Below are positions 46,338 to 57,115 of a stretch of 64,000 nucleotides of DNA, piece after piece. The first letter of the stretch is position 1, and the number at the start of each line of letters is the position of its first letter. Source of the stretch: Nothophaeocryptopus gaeumannii (lineage: Eukaryota > Ascomycota > Dothideomycetes > Mycosphaerellales > Mycosphaerellaceae); contig JASISA010000023.1 of NCBI GenBank assembly GCA_031771865.1, forward strand, positions 1,240,001-1,304,000, given 5' to 3'. Position numbers and translations under genes: made by a program. The notes beneath the pieces were generated by a model. That model ran no database searches. It was given only the letters and a program-made list of their open reading frames with translations, and was not told where the DNA came from.

Positions 46338-47564
46338 CGCGGCTCTCCTTGATGGTGGGGTTGCAGGAGAGGTGGAGCGAGATGTATGATTCGGTCGTGG
46401 TGCCGGCTCAAGTGAGAGAGTTACGGTTAGCTGACATAGCTGCAGCTGCTCTCATTCGTGTCGAGCGGGTTTAATGTCACCACTGAATAGTGGTACGTCA
46501 TTGAAATTCAAGACTTCGATCTCGCCACACGAGACGATGATCTGTAGAACTAGAATCCTTGTAGTCGGAAGACTCAGTGCAAAACTGCAAAGGTTCAAGT
46601 CACCGGTCAACGACCCAGACAGCCGGTCAACTGCCGGGCAGACTCTCCAGAAGCTCATGGCACGCTCTCGCTTGGCTGGCATTCCACGCGAAGTGCGATC
46701 ATGACCTCTTCAGCATGGCGCTGTCGAGAAGCAGCGATTGTCGGTCTGCCTCTTACATAGACTCGACCCGCAGAGGTGAGACAAGGACCTGGAAGGTTCG
46801 AGTCTTTCTCATCCGAGCACAAGAGGCAAAGTACTCCTTCAATCGTCGCCGCTCCCGAACGAGTCTGGTTGCTGTGTAGATCCTCCAGTTCCCTAAGTAT
46901 AAGCAATTGCCAGCTGCCTGTATCCATCATGCAATCGATCACCCAGTCAAGTTGGTACTGTTGACTGACAGTGCCGCCTCGAGCTGAATGATCCATTCCG
47001 ACCAAAGTCTCATGGCGGAGGTCTGACTGAAGGACATTCGTCCCGCGGTGCATATAAGCCCACAGGACGCCACACGATGAAAAGTGCTTTGCTGAACGGG
47101 CATGCGGCCGAGACACCCCATGAAGCCCCTGAGGATATTCATGGCTGATATTCATGGGCAGTCAGCGACGACAGTCGTACGACGTGTAAGTGATTGCATG
47201 AGGACCAACGACCGCCATGCAGCAGACGAGTTCCCGCCAATCTGCGACTCATTAGCCGCTTTGAAGTGCTCACAGCCTCCGAAAGTGCACTCATCTAATC
47301 CGCAGGCGACATGGGAGATGAGTAGAGTGGAAATGGAGTTGAGAAAGGGAGGACTCGGGACAACGACATCGACATCCTCCGATGGCTTGGGCCGGGTCGG
47401 GCCGGGTCGGCTTCCTCTAGGCGGCTGACTAAGACGCAAGCCTCCCACCTCACACCATCGGCACTAATTCCATCCTCATCGGAGCCAATAAGTTACGCGC
47501 CATCGAGCTCCTCCTCCGATCTTGCACTGTGCGAAGCGTTCCCCAAGTATTTTCACACGCCATC
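46338..47564. other. gene-free stretch
   Basis: Frames at 46655-47155 minus and 47102-47428 plus lack motifs. A short GC-rich tandem (gggccgggtc twice) lies at about 47389-47409. I see no supported gene. Confidence 0.35.
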
Positions 47565-49617
47565 CTAGGATTTACCAAGATCTGTCGTGAACGGACCAGG
47601 CTCACCGAGATCTTTGATACGACCCAGCAGCAACTCCATGACTCGGAAGGAAGCACCTGCAGAGGATTAGCGAAGGAAACACACGCTATTAGTACTCTCA
47701 GATCCATTGGATGGCTTCTCACCGGGCGCATGGCCGGGCACCTGGCATTTCGGTCAGCTACTTCAATCATCTCGCGTTCGAGCTACTCACTTGATGGCCA
47801 GCTTGCTGTACTTGGTAGAATGTGAGGCCGCGTTCTTGCCCCCAAAGACCAACCGTGCCACATCCAGACAATGAGCCTATATCGGCGTCTTCGTGGCATG
47901 GGATGGTGAAGTCCTTTCCTGCATGGCGAGCAGTGTCAGTATCTACCGCCATCCGCAAGTTTCGTTGGGTCCACACCTGGGAACTCTTTCAGACCTTGGT
48001 GCCCTACGCCGATCGTCAGTCATTCAGCATCTCAGGAGTACTACACTGACGACCTGGACCTACCATTCCAAGTGATATTCTGTACTCCCACAAGAGTTCC
48101 GTTGGTGTTCAACAGGATGTCGAGATTACCTACGCAACTATTCAGCCCGACCCAAGCCGAAAAACATTACTCGGAAATACTTACCCGATCCAATGATAAC
48201 ACGATTGGTATGCTCGATGACTCTGCGGAGCACATCGTTCTGAGCTGGGCCCAATGACAGGTCGTTGTCTCTGGATGAGTTCTTCTTCCCAACAAAGACT
48301 GGCTTTCTAGTACACTCGTGCCAAGCTGAGCCGGTCGGTACGTGTATTGCCTTCTGTACATCGGTGCGATTGAAGTATACGAGCTTCAACGCCGGGTCCT
48401 TGTCACTGCTGTATTTTGTCAGCGACGAGGCACACGAACCCTCTCTTTGGAGCTCTGAACATACTTCGAAGGCGCACCCAGTACCGACTGCAGCAATGGA
48501 CAGCGCTCCGTTATATCATACACGCTGAAACACGGATTCACATAAGCTGCGGCTTCCATGACTGGGCTCAGCACGTCGCATTTGTCTGTGGTGTTGGGCG
48601 GCGGATCGAATACATCTCTTAACACTGGAACTGGCTCCTGTCGCGCCGGAAATTGGAGCCACTTGTTTAAGTACTCTTCGTACCCGCATTCCTTGTGCTT
48701 GGCGGAAAGGTTCGCCATGGTCGTTCTGTTCAAGTAAATTACCTGTTGCCAGTACTCGACGTACGGGTATATGGTAGCCGCCTGCTGAGTGGTAGAATCT
48801 GCAATGATTGGGTCATTGATGTGGATTGCTTTCAACGGCAGATCCGGGCTCTTCTCTTGAATGAACTGATTGGCGACATAGGGCACATAATATCTGGTCT
48901 CACATCATCAGCATCGTATAGCATGACCATCCAGGACTCACGCATCACTTACCCAGCATAGCTCTCGCCAGTCAAGTATATATCCCATCCCTTCAGGCCG
49001 AACACTTCGCTGAACTGTTTATAGAACCCCACGAACTGCTGCGCGGCCTCATACTCATTCGTAACGTTCGGCTTTCCTTGTGTGAAACCAACTCCTACCG
49101 GCTGTTCCACCCACAGCACATTTGTCAGGTTCCTCCAATCGTACCCATTCCTGACCGGCTTATACGTCCCGTCCATCCACGTGAAAGGCCCGTTCTCTGT
49201 TATGAGACCGATGAGAGAGGAGCAACCCGGACCTCCATTGAACCATATTGCGATCTCTTTGGGTGCAGATGTGTTTGTCGAAGGCCAGAACCAGAAGAAA
49301 AGCTTGCGAGTTTCGTCTTTTGAGGCGGAGATGGGCAAAGTGCCCGCATATGACTCGCCGGCATCCCAATCGATCTCTGGGATCTTCTTGCCGTCGACTG
49401 CGAAGGGCTTGGTCTTGTCGGTCAGGAATCTTGGTGCTGGTGCTGGAGGATCTTTGGGAGGATCGTCTCGTTTGCTCAGCTGCGCAAATGCTGTCTGTCG
49501 ACGCTCGTCGACTCGCTTTTGGAGTTGCCGCGCTCGTTGGAACACTCGCTCGTGCGGTCGAATGTTGCCCAAGACGACTGTCAGCACACACGACCAAAGG
49601 ACGAGAAAAAACCGCAT
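47565..49617 (-). CDS. secreted serine carboxypeptidase (S10 family), eight exons
   Basis: Exons are complement of 47565-47656, 47723-47741, 47791-47918, 47977-48003, 48064-48129, 48185-48408, 48465-48893 and 48953-49617; phases close to 549 residues. A signal peptide (about 1-17) is followed by a basic pro-like region. Signatures are WFNGGPGCSSL, LWVEQPVGVGFT and GESYAG with catalytic Ser219. The other catalytic residues are Asp in GNLDILLNTNGT (just before ITWNG) and His in QQAGHQVPGHAP; both are assembled across introns. Two exons are very short (19 and 27 bases). The acceptor of exon 48185-48408 is a CAGCAG pair, so one residue may vary. The enzyme removes C-terminal residues from peptides at acid pH, in vacuole or medium; several NxT/S sites suggest glycosylation. 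Confidence 0.9.
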
Positions 49618-50769
49618 TCTCGCAAAATGAGATGCGTTCGGAGCTCATAGCTCGAGACGAATGCAGCGGTGAGATCGATAAATAAATCACGAATGCCGGA
49701 GCTTGACATTGGAGTCAGGGAAACTGAAAACTCTTCTTTGTCTGGCAATTTCGAAATCTGCCTGTACAAGGTTACAGGCCAGGCAAATCCATGTGCCACC
49801 AGGATTTATCCTGGTTTGAAGCTTGCTCTACACCTCGGACGAAGCTTGTGTCAGGTTCATGAATTGAGATTGTACCTGTGACTGGGGGTCTGTACCATGA
49901 CTTGGAGCTTATAGTCGCCTTCGTCCCTCAAAGACTCGACCATACGTACGCAAGAACTGCCGTCTAGGATCTCAGTACGCGGTAGACCGACCTCCCATCT
50001 CCCCTCTTCTGCCTCGTCCAAGCTTCTCTATCCAGCGTTTAGATGAGGGGATGCAAGGACCGCCCTTGCAATCATAGTTTGGAGAAATTCTGGGCGTGCG
50101 GCCTTGTTCATGGGAGCTGATGGGCCTTTGGGAGCTGCATACCTCCATCGGTACGCTCCAATCCACATTTCAAAAACCAGTTCACTTTCGACTTCGTCCG
50201 CCTCTTACCAGAGCGTCGAATACTTCCGTACCGCAAGCGTCAAGACGCCTTGCAGAAACAGGCTCAGACATGTTGCGAAGAGATGATTCTAATCTGGAAG
50301 CCAGATTCACAGTAAAATTAATGTTTGATTGAATTACTCAGACAAACATCCACAGAGGCCTGAATACTCGCCAAGAGGAGGCGGTCCAGGCCAAAAATAG
50401 GACTCCAGGTCCTGCCTTAGGCGCTACCTTGGGCTCTACTTCAGGCCTGCCTCTTACACCTGCTACGCCGACAGAGACGTAATGAATAGCGCTTACTTGG
50501 GCTTGCCTCCGCTATAACAGCGTCAGCAAAGGGCATAGAAGTGTCTAGGCTACCCTGACCTCGCTGTCGCTACCTGATCCCCTCGCTGCTGCCCAGCCCT
50601 CTGAATGTTTGTTTGAATTTGAAATGAATCCTGACACTCGAATCAATCGTAGAAGCAGACTTTGATTGAAACCTTTTAATCTCATTCAAAAATCCAAATC
50701 TATGGAGATGATGGTAGCTGGTTTTGTCTGTTAGAGTGAGAATCTCACCAAATATGCCTCGATGTATAC
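49618..50769. other. gene-free stretch
   Basis: Upstream region of the carboxypeptidase, then sequence with only small frames. Between about 50350 and 50580 the sequence is unusually rich in AGGCCT/CCAGGCC-like words and unlike its AT-richer flanks, perhaps an old repeat. The part below 50769 may include the 3' exons of the next, broken gene. Confidence 0.35.
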
Positions 50770-51156
50770 TCACGTAATGATCGTCTGCACAATAATGATC
50801 TGAACTCTTGTCAAAACCAACATGATACCAGAAGCACTCTTCTCCTGTCCAGTCGAGCAGCTTGAGCATCCTCCCTTGCCAAGCATGGTACCCACGCGAC
50901 CCATATAGAACCACCAAGTCACCATAAACCCGAATAGCAGAATTGAGACGTTTACCAGGGCTGCTCTCTGCTTGCTTACGGATAGGGAGCGCAAACCAAT
51001 TACCACAGCTAGAAAGACCGTATCGATCTAGACGATCTCGTCGAAGTTCAAGCAGTCCGCATTTCTGCCGATCTTGACGAAGCAGTCGGAGCTTGTATGT
51101 GCGATGAAGGTGACGAGGTGCATGAATGCGAGATCGAAGACGATGAGCGGCTTCAT
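50770..51156 (-). pseudogene. small multi-pass membrane protein with in-frame TAG
   Basis: From ATG at 51156 the frame encodes a hydrophobic N-terminus (MKPLIVFDLAFMHLVTFIA), a short loop with two Cys (CFVKIGRNADC), a TAG at 51028-51030, then two hydrophobic helices (VFLAVVIGLRSL and NVSILLFGFMVTWWFY), a Gly/Cys loop and another hydrophobic stretch ending at 50770. The frame is continuous through the stop and the flanks look coding, so CAG to TAG is the simplest explanation. At the 3' end the sequence GTGAGT (minus) looks like an intron donor, so a further exon may exist. No family is recognised. Confidence 0.45.
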
Positions 51157-51663
51157 GGTGAGCGGTGTGTTATTGAGAGTGAGGGGCGCAGGCTGGCCAT
51201 ACTATGCGTTACGATACCAGTTCTCGACGGCCCATTGGTAGTTGAGCTTCATCAGCCCTCTTTCGTCGAGCATAATAATCGGCGTGTAATCGCCTTTTGT
51301 AGATAGAGATAGCTGTATAGCTCGAGGGCGAGGTTTTATAAGGGGTGAGACAGTCTCGGTGGTATCAGTTGGTAGTCTTAGTGATGATGTTGCGATGCTT
51401 ATTGTTTTTGTTCGTGGTAAGAGAACATCATGATGGATATGCGAAATATAGCGCACTCGAGCAACTGGTTCAATTTGTGAAAATAGTGAGTGTACAAAGT
51501 TTGCATGCGATGAAGTGCTGTAAGGCCAGGCTACCGAACGGTCTGCTAACGAACCTTTCATTTGACGACCTTTCATGTGACATCAACAGCGCAATCGACG
51601 CGATCGTACCGTTCAACCCGTCCGACCAACGGCCTTCGACTTTCTCTTCGTCATCATCTCCAT
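51157..51663. other. intergenic
   Basis: A minus frame at 51202-51576 and plus frames at 51345-51860 are mostly shadows of neighbouring genes. No supported gene. Confidence 0.35.
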
Positions 51664-52308
51664 CTACGCCAACTGCTTACTCGCCCTCCACACAACAAAC
51701 GGAACTTCCCTCTTCGCTACAACCGCATCCTTCCATTCATCAATCTCCTTCCTCGTATCTACTACCACCAAATACCCACCAAAACACAACGCCCCTCCAC
51801 AACACGCGAATAAATCTCCAATTGCGAAGCCGACCTTCATCTCAATCAACGGCAGCTTAGCTTGCACATCTTTCGTCGGCACGTGGCCGTAGAAAAGACT
51901 CAAATGTGGTCGATAGTCCTTCTTACTCCATTCTTCCTGATCTCCTTCAAACCCTGCTCGTCGTCTACACTCCGCCACGAAAGTCCTCAAATTCTTATTC
52001 TCGCTGAGCGCGATATTCATCTTCCTAAAGGAGGGGTCCTCTGCTTCGAGAGTCTCTAACTCCAAGATGACTTCATTCTTCTCAGGAGCATACCCCTCAA
52101 CCGGAATGGAGTCAAGCCATGCTTGAGGCGCATTTCCCTCAAACGCACTCTCTTCAATTCCGGAGGTCACAGTTACATGTGGTTCGAAGTCCTGGATTGC
52201 GTCTTTGGAGACGAAGATGTTGGGAATCGTATCGGAGATGAGCTCTTGCGCGGTTTTTGTGAAGGCGTTGTCCGGGCGGGGGATGAACCAGAGGGAGAAG
52301 CCGGGCAT
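51664..52308 (-). CDS. CPD1: 2',3'-cyclic-nucleotide 3'-phosphodiesterase (Cpd1-like)
   Basis: An intact single exon of 214 residues, the family's length. It belongs to the 2H phosphoesterase fold. The two catalytic motifs are His44-Val-Thr46 (in EPHVTVTSGI) and His135-Leu-Ser137 (in RPHLSLFYGH). The start MPGFSLWFIP is typical. In yeast Cpd1 hydrolyses ADP-ribose 1'',2''-cyclic phosphate, a by-product of tRNA splicing, and 2',3'-cyclic nucleotides. The same activity is inferred here from the motifs. The stop is TAG at the expected end. Confidence 0.9.
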   Translation of the reverse strand: MPGFSLWFIPRPDNAFTKTAQELISDTIPNIFVSKDAIQDFEPHVTVTSGIEESAFEGNAPQAWLDSIPVEGYAPEKNEVILELETLEAEDPSFRKMNIALSENKNLRTFVAECRRRAGFEGDQEEWSKKDYRPHLSLFYGHVPTKDVQAKLPLIEMKVGFAIGDLFACCGGALCFGGYLVVVDTRKEIDEWKDAVVAKREVPFVVWRASKQLA

Positions 52309-52491
52309 GGTGGCGGTTCTCTGATCTTTTCTTTCGTTGAATACTGTGATTTTGTGGCAGATATGTTAATTGAGTCCGAGGTGAAGTTGAGAGGGCAGGT
52401 CAAGTGGACTTCATCCGGTGAACCGAGCAGCGCGCTGTTCGGTTAAACCTCGGTGGTTCTGCTCAAAATGGCAGGAGCTGAACATTGAGAT

Positions 52492-52677
52492 TCACTTGAT
52501 GACTGAACATGGAAACAAGATGGGAACGCTGACCTTGCATGCAGGTAGACCATGGCAATCGACGAGTTGAGGGAATGGAGACACATAGAACGTGTCACAC
52601 TCGTGGGCCGGAAACGGTTCAGCCTTAGACGCTACCATCTGACCCATCATCAAAATCGCTGTCACAATCAATGCCAT
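52492..52677 (-). CDS. possible small secreted Cys-containing peptide
   Basis: A 61-codon frame from ATG at 52677. The first 19 residues are a good signal peptide (MALIVTAILMMGQMVASKA), followed by a 42-residue mature peptide with four Cys in a C..C..C..C layout (HECD, VDCHG, PACK, FPCS). A possible intron donor (GTCAGC) follows PACK, so the end is uncertain. Small secreted Cys peptides in fungi are often surface or effector-like, but nothing here proves a role. A 17-codon in-frame extension upstream to 52728 lacks a signal peptide and was not used. Confidence 0.4.
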   Translation of the reverse strand: MALIVTAILMMGQMVASKAEPFPAHECDTFYVSPFPQLVDCHGLPACKVSVPILFPCSVIK

Positions 52678-53059
52678 GGCCCAGCCTGATGGAGTTTCGA
52701 TTGTAAAAATGCATCTCGATGCCGACACTTTTGTGCTTTCTGGTCCAGCCTAGTAGGCCCTCTCTCGATCTCTGCGCGGTTCCGCAGTAGATTGAATTGT
52801 CCGTAGTGGCAGGAGGTGGTAGCTCTTGCTAGACAGGTATCAATTCACGCTATGTACACCTCAACTCGCGCTGTGAGAACCAGTGTCTCATCGGAACTTG
52901 CTTGCACTAAAAGGTGCAAGCCTCTTCTCAGCCCGTCAGTCCGTGCTGGCTGGCTGGCACACGGGTTCCCTCTGTCGCTTCGCCGCTTCCGGCGCACTCA
53001 TGGCTGATCTCTGCCTCTGAAGTTGTTCTCAAATCTGACTTGTCTTGCGCATGAGAACT
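52678..53059. other. intergenic
   Basis: No supported gene. Confidence 0.4.
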
Positions 53060-53531
53060 TCAGGCAAACATGCTCGCACCACCGCTCTCAATGGCATCAA
53101 TCTCAGCCTGGGTCCACGGTACCCTTTGGAATCTCGCAGGCAGCTCATTTCGATCTGCAAACTCTCCCTTCTTGACTCTGATCGGCCCGAGCTCCTTCGC
53201 ACTCTTGCCTCCAATGACTCCGTATGGGTTCATGGGTGGTGCAGTTGCCGCGGCGGCGCTGGGAGGCGCAGCTGGTCGTTGCGCGCCGCTGCTTTTGAGG
53301 GGACCGTGTTGGATGGCTCGTTGTCGGTATGATGCGAATGATTGTGGTAAATCATTAGATGGCGATTCGGGGTGTGGCTTCGGAGTGTGGTCGACTTCTG
53401 TGGAGCGATCGATTAGTGCATGTGTACGAAGGGTAAGAAAATGTGAAATACATACGCTTCGGTATTTGGCGCTTGCCGAGAAATCTAATCATTGGCTGGC
53501 GGTGCTGCCACAGTCTCCGTGTTGCTTGCAT
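53060..53531 (-). CDS. KGD4: 2-oxoglutarate dehydrogenase subunit 4 (Kgd4/Ymr31)
   Basis: Two exons, complement of 53060-53397 and 53456-53531, give 137 residues; the intron (GTATGT to CACAG) splits a codon and the phases close. The basic N-terminus (MQATRRLWQHRQPM) is a mitochondrial targeting sequence, followed by IRFLGKRQIPKQ and DHTPKPHP, the family hallmark. The C-terminus ELPARFQRVPWTQAEIDAIESGGAS is also characteristic. Kgd4 (once named mitochondrial ribosomal protein Ymr31/MRPS36) anchors the E3 component to the 2-oxoglutarate dehydrogenase core in the TCA cycle. The middle is Ala/Pro-rich and variable. The gene is easy to miss because a longer spurious frame overlaps its start. Confidence 0.92.
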
Positions 53532-54243
53532 CGTGGTGTGATTATGTAGTGAGATGGGGGAAGAGGCTGGCGAAGAGGATATCGTCGGTGTTTTGAACCG
53601 TTCCGCGTTTCTCCGTCGGTGTTTTCCAAGAAGAGCTCAATGTGTCGCAGGTCCTTTCTCCAACACTCGAGAGCATTCACAGGTGTCTCAAGGACTTTAG
53701 GTGAGAGGAAGAAGCGGGCGGTTTGTATGGGACGATATAGGTCTGGGTGTGACGAGAAAGCATGTGAGGAGTGGGATGGTATCATGGGTAGTGGTAGTGA
53801 TAGATGTCGGCCGCGGCCGGGAGCGCTTTCCTCGCATGGAGTGCACGTTGCTTGTGGGGCACAAAGCGCGGGCTGGCCCGCCCGAAACCTTGCTCCGAGT
53901 TAAACTCTCCTACGTTCACATGCTCGCAAGCTACACAACGAACCTCTGGACTCGTGGGCAGCAGCATCGCAGGTGAATTGTGAGGCACTCACATAGCATT
54001 CGAGTGGCAAAGCAGCTTCACAGCAGCTCCTACAGTTCGCCAAAGCGCTGTGTGATGGAGACATCTGCCTCGCGTTGAAACTCGAAACCCGATCATCTCA
54101 CGCCATTAAGCTACCAACTTCCTTGCCCCGGACGTGCGCTAGCCACTCAATCACTCACAGCCCGCCTCCGAGATCGGCAGGTACAACCACTACTCGAAGA
54201 ACGTCGGAGCATCTCTGCCATTTTCGGCCTTACCGCGCTCAAT
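53532..54243. other. intergenic, divergent promoters of Kgd4 and Med18
   Basis: A minus frame at 53489-53785 (98 codons, overlapping the Kgd4 start) is probably leader sequence. No supported gene. Confidence 0.4.
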
Positions 54244-55032
54244 ATGCGGGAGTTCTTACTCTTTTCGCAGATCCCGGCGGCGAGAGAGAAGCAGGTGTTG
54301 AGTGTCTTGGCCGGAGTCACTGGAACGCAGCCGGTGCCGATATGCGAGCAGCATCTGTTGTATGCTCAAACCAAAGTGCCTGAAGTGGCCGTCAGCAAGA
54401 AGGTACGCTATCTCAACAGCTTTAGAATACATTTGTGAGCAGAGGTTGATGTTTCGTAGGAAGCGCAATCAAAAATACCGCCTCCGCAGCCTCAGCCGCC
54501 AACCTACCATACGGTTGTGAGGTCCATCGACGCCCAGGTAGATGGGCCCTCGGTTACGTTGGATCATGCAATCTTTCGAGCGGACCAAGTCCCCGAGCCT
54601 GCTGTTCAGGGCAACTTGTACATTGCCCGCGACTTCGAAGAGCGTACAGCGACCGAGGGCGATCTTGCTCTTCTAAAGAGACCAGATCTGTACCGCTTCA
54701 AGCGCCAGTATATTGCGGCTGGACATCGCTTTGTGCTGAATAACGTCGTCGTACGGATCACTCGCCTGCTCGTGGGGGGATCGACGCCAGCTGATCCCTT
54801 GAAAGCATCGCCACCCTCACTGAAAGATCTGAAGCTCGTAGATGCTAGTGGCTCCTGGATCGTGAGGACAATAATCCGCGTGGAAGATGGCAAAGACTCT
54901 ACACTCACCGATCAAGCTAAGAAGGAGCTTCTGTCCTTCAGGGAACGTATGGAGGGGGCTCTGGATTTGATATCCCCGGATCGCCTAGCGCTGGACAACC
55001 GTGTCAAGGTCGCAGCTGCCCAAGACTCTTGA
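54244..55032 (+). CDS. MED18: Mediator subunit 18 (Med18/Srb5)
   Basis: Two exons, 54244-54402 and 54460-55032, give 243 residues; the intron (GTACGC to CGTAG) is in phase 0. The start MREFLLFSQIPAAREKQVL..LAGVTGTQPVPICEQHLLY is the Med18 N-terminal signature. Further blocks are EGDLALLKRPDLYRFKRQYIAAGHRFVLNNVVVRITRLL and WIVRTIIRVEDG, the beta-barrel part. Med18 sits in the head module of Mediator with Med20 and Med8 and links activators to RNA polymerase II. It is the last conserved gene before the AT-rich repeat block. Confidence 0.92.
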
Positions 55033-56313
55033 AGGGCTATTACTATTACATAGTAGACCTAGGCTCTATCGCACGTGTTCGAACATCGACTAGGCCATAA
55101 GGGGCACTGTACGCGTTGTACTACTATCCAAGGTTAGGCGATGAATCTCGTTGCTTATCCTCTCTAGCCGAATCCGAACTTAGTAGCGTAAATACGCGCT
55201 TTTAAGTATAGTTACCTATACTCTAATAGAAATACAAGTAGGCTTAGAGGCTATAGTAGACTACTTAGGTTAGGTCTATGTATAGGTTAGGTATCTTAGT
55301 ATAAACCTAAAAGTACCTATATAGGTTAGGTATACTATTTATAGCCTAAATTTCCCTATAGGTTAAGAAACGGGATTTTAAATTAATTAATTAAATCTTT
55401 AGTTAACTTATCTATAAAGTTATAATAGCTTAACTATTTAGGGTAAGACGTTAGATATAGCTTATTAATATACTATTATTAGATTCTATATACTTAAATT
55501 ACGTAATATTAGCTATAATATACTAATTACAGCCTAGATAAGATCTAGAAAGTTATACCTTTTAGATATTCTTTATAAAATTACTAAGAGGAGTTAGAGT
55601 AAGCTATTAATAGGACTTACTTATTATATACTGAAGTATTTTTTTAAATATATTAAATTACGTAATAACGTACAAGGATAACCTTAACTCCCTTAGATCT
55701 CTTAGAGAGTTAAGAGTTATAATAGTAGAATAGTAGCTTACTGATTAGAACTAATTATATAATTAGATTCTACGCTAGCGAAAACCTATACATGATACTA
55801 AAATTATCTAATATTATATATATATAGCTCTAGAATAATTAAATAAAGATTCTAAACCTTATTTTACTAGATACTAATAATAGATTTAAATAGGTAATAG
55901 GTATCCTTAGGTAGTTTACTTAGATATTCTCCTCCTATACGTCTTTAAAACTTAGTCTATCTTTTTAAAAAAACTTCTATCTACTAATAATTTAATTAAT
56001 TATTATAGGAACTATCTTACCTATATAGCTAATAATCTCTTTATCTTTAGAAAATAGTTAAATAAGCCTATAGTAAAGAGCTTAATAATATATAGATCTA
56101 TATTCTTATACTAATTCTAGGTACTAGTTACTAGAATAATAATAGTAGCCTTAGAGTAGTTACTATAAAATCTATACTTAATAACTAAGTTAGATACTAG
56201 AGCTAGATAGATATAGATTAGAATATTAAGGTACTCTATAACCTTAAAGACTAGCTAGAACTTCTTATTATTATAGTAGATTATATTTAGAAGATAGTTA
56301 GTTATTATTATAC

Positions 56314-56772
56314 TAATAATAATAATAATAAATATACTCGAGCTAGCTATAGGCTATGCCCCTTCTAGTATATCTATATATTATAAAAGAAAACCCTATA
56401 GAAAGTACCTATAGCGTAAAACTTCCTCCCTTCTCTATTATACCTTATACCCTACTATATCTTAGGTACTATAGAACTAATATATTTGCCTATAGGTAGC
56501 TAGCTAATACGCTAGAGTTAATATTATCCTCCTTACTTAGGTTCGAGATCTCTAGCCTACTCTAGGAGATATTTAAGGGTCTACTCGAATTGTCCTATAG
56601 GGAGATACCTTATTACCTACGCTATAGTTTATCTAGGAAACTTAGTAAGCTATCTTCTCGTATCCTAGTATCTAGTAGCTAAGATAAGTTCCCTTCTCCT
56701 CTCTTATATATTTGTATAGTAGGTAAGGTAGTATCGAGCTATCCCTCTATCTCTATATTCGTAGTAGGGGCT
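56314..56772 (-). mobile_element. inverted, 5'-truncated LINE copy, heavily mutated
   Basis: This piece is the reverse complement of the 3' end of the LINE at 62354-62810, including the trinucleotide tail (here AAT repeats at 56314-56332). Aligned by eye, the differences I read are C to T or G to A, mostly at CpA and TpG: for example ccctgtagaaagtgcc in the younger copy reads ccctatagaaagtacc here. Similarity stops at about 56772, a 5' truncation as expected for LINE insertion. Confidence 0.85.
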
Positions 56773-56934
56773 CTAAGTTCTAGACCTTTCGAGGTCTTTC
56801 TATATACTATTTTTAGTATATATATTATCCCTAAGGTATATAATACTATATCAAGCGTATAGGCTAATAGCTACTATATTAAGCCTAATATTCTAGTATC
56901 TTCTAGAATCTTTAACTATAATGTATTCTATAAG

Positions 56935-57115
56935 CGAGCTAGTTATAGAAGCGAGCTAGTCAATTTTCCTTAGTACGACTAACTTCTAAGTTAACCTACA
57001 ATGTCTTAATAACACATTATAGAATTATCTAATTAAGAAGGTAGAATTGTTCTTGCCCTCTCTACCTACTACTAGCGCTAATTTCGAAGCCTCTAAGGCG
57101 TAGCTATAGTATATA
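56935..57115 (+). repeat. direct repeat unit, left copy
   Basis: It shares a long block with 63241-63434 in the same orientation: both contain gaattatctaattaagaag, then ttcttgccctctctacctac and aatttcgaagcctctaaggc. Both begin with a doubled short motif containing agct-ag-tag words followed by a ttagta-acta-acttct segment. The right copy leads into a Fot1/pogo-like transposase, so this is probably the 5' end of a second such element. Confidence 0.7.

Noticed and set aside
46655..47155. 166-codon minus frame
   Set aside because: No domain, odd Cys and His distribution, no conserved-looking blocks.
53489..53785. 98-codon minus frame overlapping the Kgd4 start
   Set aside because: The Kgd4 reading is far better supported and this frame would have to share its start region; probably untranslated leader.
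55240..55380. Telomere-like TAGGTTAGGTA words
   Set aside because: The units are irregular in spacing and sequence and are not TTAGGG arrays; they fit the general TA-rich mutated repeat.
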